Source: Euperipatoides rowelli | Lineage: Eukaryota > Onychophora > Udeonychophora > Euonychophora > Peripatopsidae | Length of the DNA: 10,984 nucleotides | Assembly: GCA_003024985.2 (NCBI GenBank) | Contig: PXIH01S0000140.1 | Reading direction: 5' to 3' (one strand) | In this document: piece by piece, positions 1-7,641 of the stretch | How the letters are laid out: the number at the start of each line of letters is the position of its first letter | How positions within the stretch are numbered: the stretch's first letter is position 1 | Program-made: the position numbers and the translations under genes | Notes under the pieces: model-generated | What the model was told of the DNA's origin: nothing | The model's input: only the letters and a program-made list of their open reading frames with translations | Databases searched by the model: none

Positions 1-281
1 TGTAACACTGCAAAATTTATACACTTGTAAATATTGAATGTAATTTTTTTACTGTCATTCTTTCCTAAACATTAAATGGCCCCTTTTTTTGGCAAATATT
101 TGTCATTCTTAACACTATTATAAGTGTAACACTGAAAAAGGAATCTGGAAGAGTATCGATATGAAGATCCTGATATCAATAAATTAAACTAACCTACACA
201 AATATGGGAATCAGTGTTTCTTTCAGACAATTGTCTCTGGGGAAGAAGTGGCAATTTCAGAGGTTTGGGGGAGGGCAAGTT

Positions 282-301
282 TATATACAGTACTGTATAT
301 A
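282..301. repeat. 20-bp perfect palindrome
   Basis: TATATACAGT followed by its exact reverse complement ACTGTATATA. The core ACAGTACTGT belongs to the same TACTGTA word family that recurs in the window (for example near 2094, 3348, 8255, 8829 and 9064). No function can be assigned. Confidence 0.8.
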
Positions 302-707
302 CTCACCATATTTTTGATAAGCTTTTTTTTTTTAGTTGACGACGTTTTGTTGACTGTTTGATTTTATAAACGGGTCTTTGAACTGACAGATGTAAAATTT
401 TTATTGCATCTCTTAATCATCATAGGGTTGGAGGAACTTGGAGGCATAGTTGTTTATTACGTAGTAATATTTAGTGTTTAAGGTTAAGAGTATAAATTTA
501 AAAAAATAAGATTGCTATTCATATATTTCTAGCTCGTTGGTACGTACATCATTAATTGGTTTGGTAAGAGGCGCAGGTTTGCACTTTGCACTAGTTTGCA
601 GTTTTACTCATGGTTAAATTAATACCACAATTTTTTGCTAGATGTCTCTAGCATCCGTTAAATTAGTTAATGTTTACGTTTTTCTTTGACGTCATCAAAC
701 CTTGACC

Positions 708-898
708 CAGAGATTTGTTTTGTTATTTCTATGAAATAAGTGCAACCATTGTCATGACTTTAATAAATTGAAAATACTTTTAATAAAATATTATATTTTA
801 TTNCAGAGATTTGTTTTGTTATTTCTATGAAATAAGTGCAACCATTGTCATGACTTTAATAAATTGAAAATACTTTTAATAAAATATTATATTTTATT
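708..898 (+). repeat. 95-bp perfect direct duplication around one N
   Basis: Bases 708-802 recur without change at 804-898, with a lone N at 803 between the copies. The sequence is A/T-rich and noncoding and ends in a T-rich run. Perfect identity that abuts an unknown base suggests unmerged overlapping contig ends, not a biological duplication. Confidence 0.95.
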
Positions 899-1499
899 TT
901 TTTTCTTTCATTTATTTGGTATTAATTTGAATGTTTATTTATCCTTATTTGCAGTTAATTGCAATGTATTCGAGATTTTGCCACAAATCAAAAATGGCGT
1001 ATTTATTCAACCTGAGTTCTTTATATACAGTAACAAAAATGAATGTTTTTCCTTTTTCTCGCGTTGACAATAGTTTCGTCGTTCAAAGCAACATGGAGTA
1101 GTGAAGGTCTTATAATTTCTATTTTGTGTTTTTTTAATTTAACATTGTATTCTATAAAAATATATAAAATTTTATATGCTAAGTACTCGTAATTAACTAA
1201 ACAGTCAAAAGATCAATAATAATTAAAGGCTAGCAATACAATATTTTATTATTTTAGCGATGCATGATAGTAAAATTATTTAGGCTTCTGCTTTTAAATT
1301 ATTGTAGACTAGCAATAATAGATAAAAAAAATACTTTGTCACTTGTGCAGTTTAGGGGGTGGGGGTATTTCCGGTTGCTCCTTATTTTTATTTACAGTTC
1401 TAACTCCTCCTCATAATAAACCCTCTATGCCTCAACCATATGATAGTATGCCGAAACCTAAAAATTTTAAGTTATGTTGAAAATTGGTTTTGACCTATA

Positions 1500-1675
1500 A
1501 TTGATTTTATTGTTGTATTTTGTCTGTATATAGCCTAGTCAAACTTATATTTATTTGGTACATTGTTTTATCTCATAATTTTATTATATATCTGTAGGCT
1601 AGTTATTTTGTATAAGGAACTTGAAAAGCTTCTTCGGTTGAAGATTCCTCTAATAAATAATCCTAATCCTAATTA
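1500..1675 (+). mobile_element. Possible LINE 3' UTR with TAATCC tail, plus strand
   Basis: The stretch ends in AATAAATAATCCTAATCC, a short tandem tail of the kind that closes CR1/L2-type LINE insertions. Just before it is a small hairpin, CTTC TTCGGTT GAAG (1629-1643). The sequence upstream is A/T-rich and noncoding and carries TAGCCTA/TAGGCTA words. I see no RT coding. The left boundary is a guess, and the call rests on the tail alone. Confidence 0.35.
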
Positions 1676-1733
1676 ACAATGTACGACAAGGGCCTGGAAG
1701 AACACTCATATTTCATATTTATTGAATAAATTG

Positions 1734-1794
1734 GGGTCTTCACCAAACAAGTGCTGTTCCAGACCCCTTGTTTAGGTACAAACAAAGGGTCTGG
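1734..1794. repeat. Overlapping hairpins around CCAGACCC / GGGTCTGG
   Basis: CCAGACCCCTTGTTT (1759-1773) pairs with AAACAAAGGGTCTGG (1780-1794) with one mismatch and a 6-base loop. The same middle segment can instead pair to its left: AGACCCC with GGGGTCT (1734-1740), and CTTGTTT with AAACAAG (1745-1751). It may be a fragment of a foldback transposon. No small-RNA claim is supported. Confidence 0.6.
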
Positions 1795-2399
1795 TGTGAT
1801 GGTGCTGTTGATTAAAATACATAGGCCTATCTAGTTTTTCTTTTGCAGGAATTAAAACAAAGGCATCTTTACATTTTTGAGGTGTGGGCTATGCATTTAT
1901 TTATTCACTAATCCTATATATTTAAAAAAAAAAAACAAGTGCATCACCTTCAAAAAAAGCTTAAAACAAATCTTATTTTCAGTAGACTCTTTGGCCAGGC
2001 TTATTAGCTTATATCCCTAAATTGAATTATTGTTCCTACCCTCCCCATTCCAATTTTTTAATGGTTTATTATTGATTATAGTAATTAGTAAATACTGTAT
2101 GTAGCTCACTAGTAAAAACAACTTTATTTTAGGTCTAGTTCTAAAACAAGCACTATTATCAGTGACAGCCATATAAAATATTTCTTCCTTATATTTCAAC
2201 GTACAGTAAGCATTGTTTACAATATTTCTATTTCATGAGAAAAGTAGTTATTCATTTTCTTCAGATTTATTATTTTAACTGGGTTAGATTCCGTTATCTG
2301 CCCACCAATATTATTATTTCACTTTTATTCTTCTCATTCTTAGTTTATTAATAGCGTTAAATTACTGTTTATGTGTTAAACATATTTATTTAAATAATT
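1795..2399. other. A/T-rich noncoding stretch
   Basis: No gene was recognised. The only notable item is 2286-2312, which matches 4673-4699 in inverse orientation (26 of 27 bases). The left part of this stretch may include LINE 3' flank. Confidence 0.65.
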
Positions 2400-3760
2400 A
2401 GAATAAATAATTTAGTTATTCTAGTGAGAGCTGTATTGGCTAAAAGCCTCTTACATGAAATGTAGTTCAACAAAATCCACATTTGAAAGCCGGAAAGTGT
2501 CTAGTTGTGCCTTAAAATGAGAAAACAAGCATGATTCAACCAAATCAGAAGGAAGGCTGTTCCAGTATTTAATAGCTTGATTATAAAAAGATTTGTTTTT
2601 ACGCGATGAACTACAGTACGTTTTTTGGTGTATTTATGTACTCTAATAGAACAGCACTCATTTAGTTCAATAAATAGTTGGTCATTATTTTGAATAACTA
2701 TTTATTTATACATTCATATTTTGTCATCCTCAGTAGCCTATACATTGCGAGGGTGAAAAAACACCAAGAGTTTTTAAATGTTTTTCATATGGCATAAACC
2801 ACATACCCCTTTCATATTTAGTCAGTCTTCTAAAAGACTGTTCTAATTTTTTTAAATCCTTTTTAGCCTATACAGATAGGAAACAGAGAAGGTGTAATAA
2901 TCAATGTAATTCTGTAAGTGGAATAAATTATCTTAAACATATCGGCAGAGATAGTATCAAAACTCTCCGAATTCTAACAAATTGCTTAACCACTGTATCC
3001 GCAAGCTGGGAAAATGTAAAATGGGAGTCAGTGGATTGTATAAACTGGTCATTGATTGTATATTAATGTTTAGTATGTATAGTACCTTTTGTATTATGTA
3101 GGACTTTAGTTTTTAATATATTAATAATTAATTTATTCAAATCACACCATCTTTAATATAATTTTATCTTCTAGGTCCGACATTAGAATATTAAAAAGGG
3201 TAGCGGATAAGACCTCACCCTCTGGGAGTCCACAATTCACAATTTTTATTTTTCAGATCTTGTGATCTAATTCCATTGACTTTGACATAGATATAACGGT
3301 TAATTTGTCAAATTTCAATTTGTCCATTTTCTCCAAAAGTACAGAGTACTGTACTTTTGGAGAAAATGGACAAATTGAAATTTGACAAATTAACCGTTAT
3401 ATCTATGTCAAAGTCAATGTGATCTAATTCCATTGACTTTGACATAGATATAACGGTTAATTTGTCAAATTTCAATTTGTCCATTTTCTCCAAAAGTACA
3501 GNNNNCTGTACTTTTGGAGAAAATGGACAAATTGAAATTTGACAAATTAACCGTTATATCTATGTCAAAGTCAATGGAATTAGATCACAAGATCTGAAAA
3601 ATAAAAATTACGGTGTCGAAAGCTGCTGTGAGATCTATATACACTATATCTGTTTGTATTTTGCTTTAGAAATTATTGATAATGATCATTACAGTTTCCA
3701 ATATGTTTGTAGATACAGGGAAACCCTGTCTAATGCCATATGTGGATTATATTTTCATTA
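2400..3760 (-). mobile_element. Decayed non-LTR retrotransposon (LINE) RT fragment, minus strand
   Basis: Reading the minus strand, pieces of a LINE reverse transcriptase appear in the right order across several frames with stops. A QGF...ST motif lies near 3728-3705. RT motif A VYIDLTAAFDT is at 3644-3612. Motif B CGLPEGEVLSATLFN, running on through MSDLE, is at 3234-3169. A connection-domain piece KLEQSFRRLTKYERG lies near 2855-2800. The typical C-terminal tail YWNSLPSDLVESCLFSHF is followed by a stop at 2453-2451. The YADD motif C is not recognisable; the region 3160-2950 is degenerate. After the stop, GGCTTTTAGCC and A/T-rich sequence resemble a LINE 3' UTR. The style is CR1/L2/Rex-like, but the clade is not proven. 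The element is dead, 5'-truncated, and split by a four-arm palindrome at 3241-3608. Confidence 0.85.
3241..3608. repeat. Four-arm inverted repeat array within the LINE, with NNNN at its second centre
   Basis: The outer arms 3241-3344 and 3505-3608 are perfect 104-bp reverse complements. Inside, a palindromic unit of 157 bp occurs twice in tandem (3263-3419 and 3420-3576), giving arm, anti-arm, arm, anti-arm. The first centre is AGTA (3345-3348). The second is NNNN (3501-3504) at exactly the same place. Reading the minus strand into motif B, the lowest-coordinate arm (about 3354-3241) gives RT-like coding, NRYIYVKVNGIRSQDLK, directly ahead of the CGLP motif. The arms are therefore most simply the LINE's own sequence, inverted and duplicated. 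Their perfect identity contrasts with the decay of the LINE around them. Confidence 0.95.
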
Positions 3761-3952
3761 CATTGTCAATTCATTTCTATTATTGTAATGGCTGAAAATA
3801 TCCCGGTACTAAAATTTAATAAATATATAATTAATATAAATAGAAAAAGGTTTAGCTAATAATTTGAAGAGAAAAAAATATGTTTTTAAATTAGGTCTAT
3901 ATTAATAAATTTCTAGAATCATATTTCAGCCTGTAGTTTTATATTACCGTAC

Positions 3953-4080
3953 GTGAAATACAACTACTGTATTGTAATATTTGTACAATGTATTTCACAC
4001 GCTTGCAGCGTATTTCACATTTTAATTATCGGAGGGTTGGAGCGTAGTGTTTTTCACACATTTTAATAATTAGGGTTCAG
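3953..4080. repeat. GTATTTCACA repeat cluster with an inverted copy
   Basis: GTGAAATACA (3953-3962) and TGTATTTCAC (3989-3998) form an exact inverted pair. GTATTTCACATTTTAATTAT follows near 4009, and a diverged copy (gtgtttttcacacattttaataat) lies near 4048. It looks like a short decayed tandem/foldback repeat. I cannot assign a family. Confidence 0.5.
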
Positions 4081-4415
4081 AGTAAGTGTAAAGGGTTAGG
4101 AATCTAATAATAAAAAAAAAGTGGTAAATTGCATAACAAAAACAAAAAATTTCAACCACAATTGAAACTATTTTTTTAAAATTTCGCCGACAGGCTAACG
4201 AGAAATTGTACAATTTGGGTCTAAATAATGTCATTTATCTTTATAGTCTTTATTAATCCAGAAAAACATCATTTATGTTTGTTTTAGTTCATAAGTTTTA
4301 AAAAATTCAAAATGTAAAATATTTGCTAGGATAAACTCTAAAAACATATAAATAATAGCCTACCCGGTACTATAAATGATCAGGCAAATTTAGATTTGTA
4401 TACATTTGCAAATCT

Positions 4416-4476
4416 CAAGGTCATAAAATCACATGACTTATTTGATTGATAAATCAGTAGCTGTGATATGACCTTG
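4416..4476. repeat. Hairpin with 10-bp perfect arms
   Basis: CAAGGTCATA (4416-4425) and TATGACCTTG (4467-4476) are exact reverse complements. The pairing extends a little through CACA/TGTG with a small bulge. A second small hairpin, AGATTTG/CAAATCT, lies just to the left (about 4392-4415), and another, TCTGATA/TATCAGA, lies at about 4506-4523. Together they suggest the debris of one foldback element. Confidence 0.5.
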
Positions 4477-4543
4477 GCCCGATTGTTTTCCGAGAACGAT
4501 GGATTTTCTGATAATCGTATCAGAAGGATGAACTTTCCCGGTA

Positions 4544-4684
4544 CCCACCATATATTGGTGGAGGCATATTAGATCTGGTGAGCAAACAACACCAGATCAT
4601 GTGCTAAAAGGTGATTTTTGCTTTTCAGCATGTGATTAGTTGGTTGTTCACCCGATCTAATATTCTTACGCAAATATTGGTGGG
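4544..4684. repeat. Foldback MITE-like element, 141 bp
   Basis: The ends are cccacca and tggtggg. Further in, ATATTAGATCTGGTGAGCAA (4566-4585) is mirrored by a near-complement ending at about 4663 (TTGTTCACCCGATCTAATAT). An inner pair, CATGTGCTAAAA near 4599 and TTTTCAGCATGTG near 4622, extends the fold. The outer right part also matches, in inverse orientation, a sequence at 2286-2312. No clear target duplication is visible, so the precise boundaries are uncertain. Confidence 0.55.
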
Positions 4685-4827
4685 CAGATAATGGAATCTG
4701 GCCTTTAGCCTAATTGTTTTACTTGTGATCATTTATTTTTCAATTGTATATTTTTATTCTGAGTTTCTAATAGTAACCTTTAATGTTTTTAGAAACAAAT
4801 GCCGATATAATGTAGCCTACACTAGAG

Positions 4828-5379
4828 CAGTGCTTCCCAAAGTGGGAGTCATCTCCCCACCGGTAACCCTGAAGCTTTAGTTAGAGAGCCACAAGCTTTG
4901 GGGGCAAATCTGAGGATTGTAATTTCAAATATTACACCTGATATTGAATTATTGTGTCAAAATAGATCACATGATCCATCTCATAAGTCAGTATAGAGTT
5001 TGAGAAAGTTGCAGTGGATTCTAAGTTTGATGTAATTAATTTTACAGTATGCTTATAACACAAATATTTGTAAAAATACATTTTTTTTCAATAAAACAAA
5101 AAATATTTAGCAATTTTAGTGTAAATTTTATCACTTATGTACAATCATCGCTGCACCATATTGCATAATTATTTCATTATCAATTTTGGGATTTTTCTAA
5201 TAGCAAATGTAGAAAATTTATAACCCTTTCTTTTTCACCACAAACATCAAATACCAAAATATAGAAAAGGCTTATGAAATAATTGGTCGGGTTGGGGGAG
5301 GGGGTCATTAATGTGCCTATGAACGACATGATTAGAGCAGCCTTTTAATTTATTTAGTGACAGCATTTGAGAATCACTG
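4828..5379. mobile_element. Non-autonomous hAT-type DNA transposon, 552 bp
   Basis: The element is bounded by a perfect 8-bp duplication, CACTAGAG, at 4820-4827 and 5380-5387. Its ends are inverted repeats of hAT type: CAGTGCTTCCCAAA on the left and CAGTGATTCTCAAA read inward from the right, with 12 of the first 14 bases identical. Eight-bp target duplications and CAGTG ends are hallmarks of hAT elements. The interior is A/T-rich with a G-rich patch near 5288-5306. It has no open frame of transposase size, so it would have depended on a transposase supplied from elsewhere. The perfect target duplication suggests the insertion is not very old. Confidence 0.88.
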
Positions 5380-5443
5380 CACTAGAGCCTCAATTTGAGT
5401 AATTTTGTGATCGAGTCATTATATTATTAACACTGCTCCTCAC

Positions 5444-5675
5444 CTTTATAAATACACATGTATAAATGATGCCCTTTATAAATACACACGGCTAAATGAT
5501 GCCCTTTATAAAATACACATGGCTAAATGCTGCCCTTTATAAATACACAGGGCTAAATGATGCCCTTTATAATTAAATACACACGGCTAAATGATGCCTT
5601 TTATAAATATACATGGCTAAATGATGCCCTTTATAAATACACATGGCTAAATGATGCCCTTTATAAATACACACG
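5444..5675 (+). repeat. 30-bp minisatellite, left half
   Basis: There are about 7.5 copies of a 30-bp unit that reads roughly CTTTATAAATACACATGG then CTAAATGATGCC. Two copies carry small insertions: an extra A near 5510, and ATTA near 5572. CACATGG and CACACGG variants alternate. The period of ten codons lets the minus strand stay open through many copies, giving a repeated GHHLAMCIYK-type peptide. I regard this as a by-product of the repeat and not as a gene. The array resumes in phase at 6099 after the inserted element. Confidence 0.95.
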
Positions 5676-6090
5676 CAGGCCTTGACACTAACTTTTTAGA
5701 CTGATGGCGAAATCTTGCCACCAGTTAAAGTGTACTGGCGGCATATGCAATATTCCAGCGGCAAACAGAAAAATATAAAAACTTTAAATAACCTGTACAT
5801 TGTCAAAATTATAGTTAAACTAAGAATAATGTAATTTTTTTTTAATTTTATTTCTGAAGTTGTATAAGCAAAGGTCATACTGAGAATGAATCGAACCACT
5901 AGAATTTTGTAAACTGTTAGTGGCTGATTAAAAATGAATCGACAGAAATTTGGACTGCAGCAGCTTAGTTTTTTTATTATTTTTTTTTTTAATTGATGGC
6001 AAAAATATGCCATCAGTTGATAACAACTGACGGCATTTAATGCATTTTGCTTGGCATATGTCCTGTTGCCGCCACTAGTGTCGAACACTG
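5676..6090. mobile_element. Non-autonomous hAT-like element, 415 bp, inserted in the minisatellite
   Basis: The ends are inverted repeats CAGGCCTTGACACTA (5676-5690) and, read inward from the right, CAGTGTTCGACACTA; 11 of 15 bases match. The flanking octamers tacacacg (5668-5675) and ctgacacg (6091-6098) share their last five bases, consistent with a mutated 8-bp hAT target duplication. The 30-bp array continues in register on the right, which fixes the boundaries. Inside are two subterminal direct repeats. The left is at 5701-5754. The right, at about 5993-6045, contains a perfect hairpin, TGATGGCA (5994-6001) with TGCCATCA (6008-6015). Such subterminal motifs are often transposase binding sites. 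No transposase is encoded. Confidence 0.8.
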
Positions 6091-6281
6091 CTGACACGGC
6101 TAAATGATGCCCTTTAAAAATACACACGGCTAAATGATGCCCTTTATAAATACACACGGCTAAATGATGCCCTTTATAAATACACATGGCTAAATGATGC
6201 CCTTTATAAATACACATGGCCAAATGATGTCCGTTATAAATACACATGGTAAAATGATCCCTATATAAATACATACGGATA
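6091..6281 (+). repeat. 30-bp minisatellite, right half
   Basis: There are about 6.5 further copies of the same 30-bp unit, starting in phase after the target-duplication remnant at 6091-6098. Copies at 6099-6218 are nearly uniform. From about 6219 they decay (gccaaatgatgtccg, then gtaaaatgatccc, then gataaatttta), as is usual at the edge of an array. Confidence 0.93.
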
Positions 6282-6892
6282 AATTTTATTTAGAGGTACT
6301 CAAGAAAATCAACTAAAAAAATGTAGACTTTCTTGAATAATCGATAATTACGATTATTTTCTTATTTTTTTGCAATCCCAAAAAAGGAAAAGAATCCAAA
6401 GTAATAATATGCACATAAAAAGTAGTAATAGAAAAATTTAACTATTGAAAATTGGGCAAATAAGTTACACAAGATTTGGTTTTAGTAATAGCTTTTGTAA
6501 AATTGAGCCTTATTCAATAAAACTATAAATTTTCTGTTTGGTTAGTAAGCTATCGTAGACTTGGTCTAACCAAAATTTCAGAAATTGTGCTAACAGTAGT
6601 TAAACTTTGGACACGGGGTGAAAAAGTTTGAGCCTTAAAATTAGAAATATTGCACTTTGTAAAAAAAAATATAATTTCAGATAGGGCTATCAAATTTAGG
6701 ATACCATACTGCATATAGAAGTATGATGATTTTTATTGAGTTTTTTTGCAATCCTACAAGTGCATCATTCAACTTATGTGTTAAAAGAAAGGCTCCACCC
6801 ATTAGTGAACTCTTTTCTCTTAACTGTGCTTTAGGCTAATTTTAGATTAATTTTTTTAAATAAATTTGTTAAGTGTCTTTTTACTTTTTTAG
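6282..6892. other. A/T-rich noncoding stretch upstream of the candidate exon
   Basis: I see no gene. The words TTTTTTTGCAATCC occur near 6366 and 6744, suggesting an old diverged repeat. The IBTK-like promoter could lie here or in 7077-7314, but no TATA box or initiator stands out from the A/T-rich background. Confidence 0.6.
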
Positions 6893-7076
6893 ATTATGGT
6901 TTACTGATTATGCAAGCCTAAGGAAGGCAAGCAAATATGGCACCCCTCTAAGGGGCTGCGTCAAGGCTGTGACAAAAAGACAGTATAAACTTTTCCACAG
7001 ACAAACATTATTTACTGTATTATTGAACCTTACTGTATTTCTCATTAATGACCAGATTTGGAACGACAACAACTAG
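6893..7076 (+). other. Weak candidate terminal exon or retrocopy remnant
   Basis: A T-rich tract ending in ttttttag at 6892 could be a splice acceptor. From 6893 a frame stays open for about 60 codons to TAG at 7074-7076. This part has a higher GC content than its surroundings (about 6913-6985). An AATAAA follows at 7112-7117 and an A-run at 7123-7134, as expected of a last exon with poly(A) site or of an A-tailed retrocopy. The peptide, including KASKYGTPLRGCVKAVTKRQ, matches no family I recognise. There is no good in-frame start codon. It could equally be chance, or a noncoding 5' exon of the IBTK-like gene. Confidence 0.2.
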
Positions 7077-7314
7077 TGCCAAAATTTCTGAAGTGCTCAA
7101 ATTTGTTTTGAAATAAAAAATTAAAAAAAAAAAATTGTGTTAAATGGAAATTGATAAAATAAACTTGACGAACAAAATTGTTCACTCTTGTTTTTCAATG
7201 CCCCTTAGTGGAATTATTTTGCAATCTTCAAAATGCTGTCATAATAACTTTATTTAAAGTTTTGTTCAGCCGAGGGTTCTACATCAGTAAACTGTTTGTT
7301 AATTATCAATTCAT

Positions 7315-7641
7315 ATGGAGTTGTTGCAAGTGCAGGAGTGCACTTCTAAGTGCCAGTCGTGGCAACATGCTGCCCAATTAATTGCTGCCATTACCAAAGG
7401 ATCCGTGCCACAAATCCAGACATTCTTCGAATGTTTCTGTAAAAATTACACCAAGATTGTGGATGAATTTGGCCGTAGTGTTTTGCATGTTGCTGTATCT
7501 TGCGGGAAATGGCAGTTAGTCAAATGGCTACTGGAACAAGGGCAGATGGACTGCAACGTTAAAGATTTGGAATCTGGATATACTCCTCTCCATCGCAGTT
7601 TATTCTATGGACATGTGTCATCTGCCCAAGTTCTGCTGAAG
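7315..7641 (+). CDS. IBTK: IBTK-like protein, coding exon 1 (N-terminus and ankyrin repeats)
   Basis: This exon encodes residues 1-109 of a protein resembling IBTK (inhibitor of Bruton tyrosine kinase). In vertebrates IBTK binds the BTK PH domain and also acts as a CUL3 ubiquitin-ligase adaptor. The family order is ankyrin repeats, RCC1 repeats and two BTB domains over about 1350 residues, so only the front is here. The family-like start CTSKC is at residues 9-13 and TKGS at 27-30. The first ankyrin repeat runs about 50-84 (FGRSVLHVAVSCGK) and the second starts near 85 (SGYTPLHRSLFYGH). The ATG at 7315 is favoured because an in-frame TAA lies at 7300-7302 and CTSKC follows at the expected distance. 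Its context is only moderate (C at -3, G at +4). The exon ends in AAG followed by gtaattcat, phase 0. The transcription start and any 5' noncoding exon cannot be placed. Family assignment is from remembered resemblance, not a search. Confidence 0.9.

Larger units (their letters stand above)
1..1499. other. A/T-rich noncoding stretch, no gene seen
   Basis: Apart from the 20-bp palindrome and the 95-bp duplication listed separately, I see no supported gene here. Short open frames (for example 864-1067) are low-complexity Phe/Leu/Asn-rich translations of A/T-rich DNA. A perfect TGACGTCA octamer is at 687-694, with no promoter context to give it meaning. Confidence 0.7.

Noticed and set aside
687-694. 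Perfect CRE octamer TGACGTCA
   Set aside because: A single octamer with no gene start nearby; chance cannot be excluded.
864-1067. A 67-codon open frame
   Set aside because: Low-complexity translation of A/T-rich DNA that begins inside the duplicated segment. No family resemblance.
2017-2199. A 60-codon minus-strand open frame
   Set aside because: Low-complexity composition, no motif, no supporting context.
3308-3493. A 61-codon minus-strand open frame
   Set aside because: It lies within the inverted array and is produced by it. Half is antisense of the other half.
3241-3608. Palindrome as an unrelated MITE inserted in the LINE
   Set aside because: There are no flanking target duplications, and one arm reads as the RT segment expected before motif B, so self-derivation fits better.
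5696-6274. A 192-codon minus-strand open frame with a ten-residue repeat (MCIYKGHHLA type)
   Set aside because: It runs through the 30-bp array and straight across the inserted hAT-like element. The 30-bp period (ten codons) keeps stops out by chance. There is no conserved domain or promoter context.
7178-7381. A 67-codon + strand frame overlapping the first IBTK-like exon
   Set aside because: It is an alternative frame of the real exon, whose own frame has clear ankyrin and IBTK-like matches.
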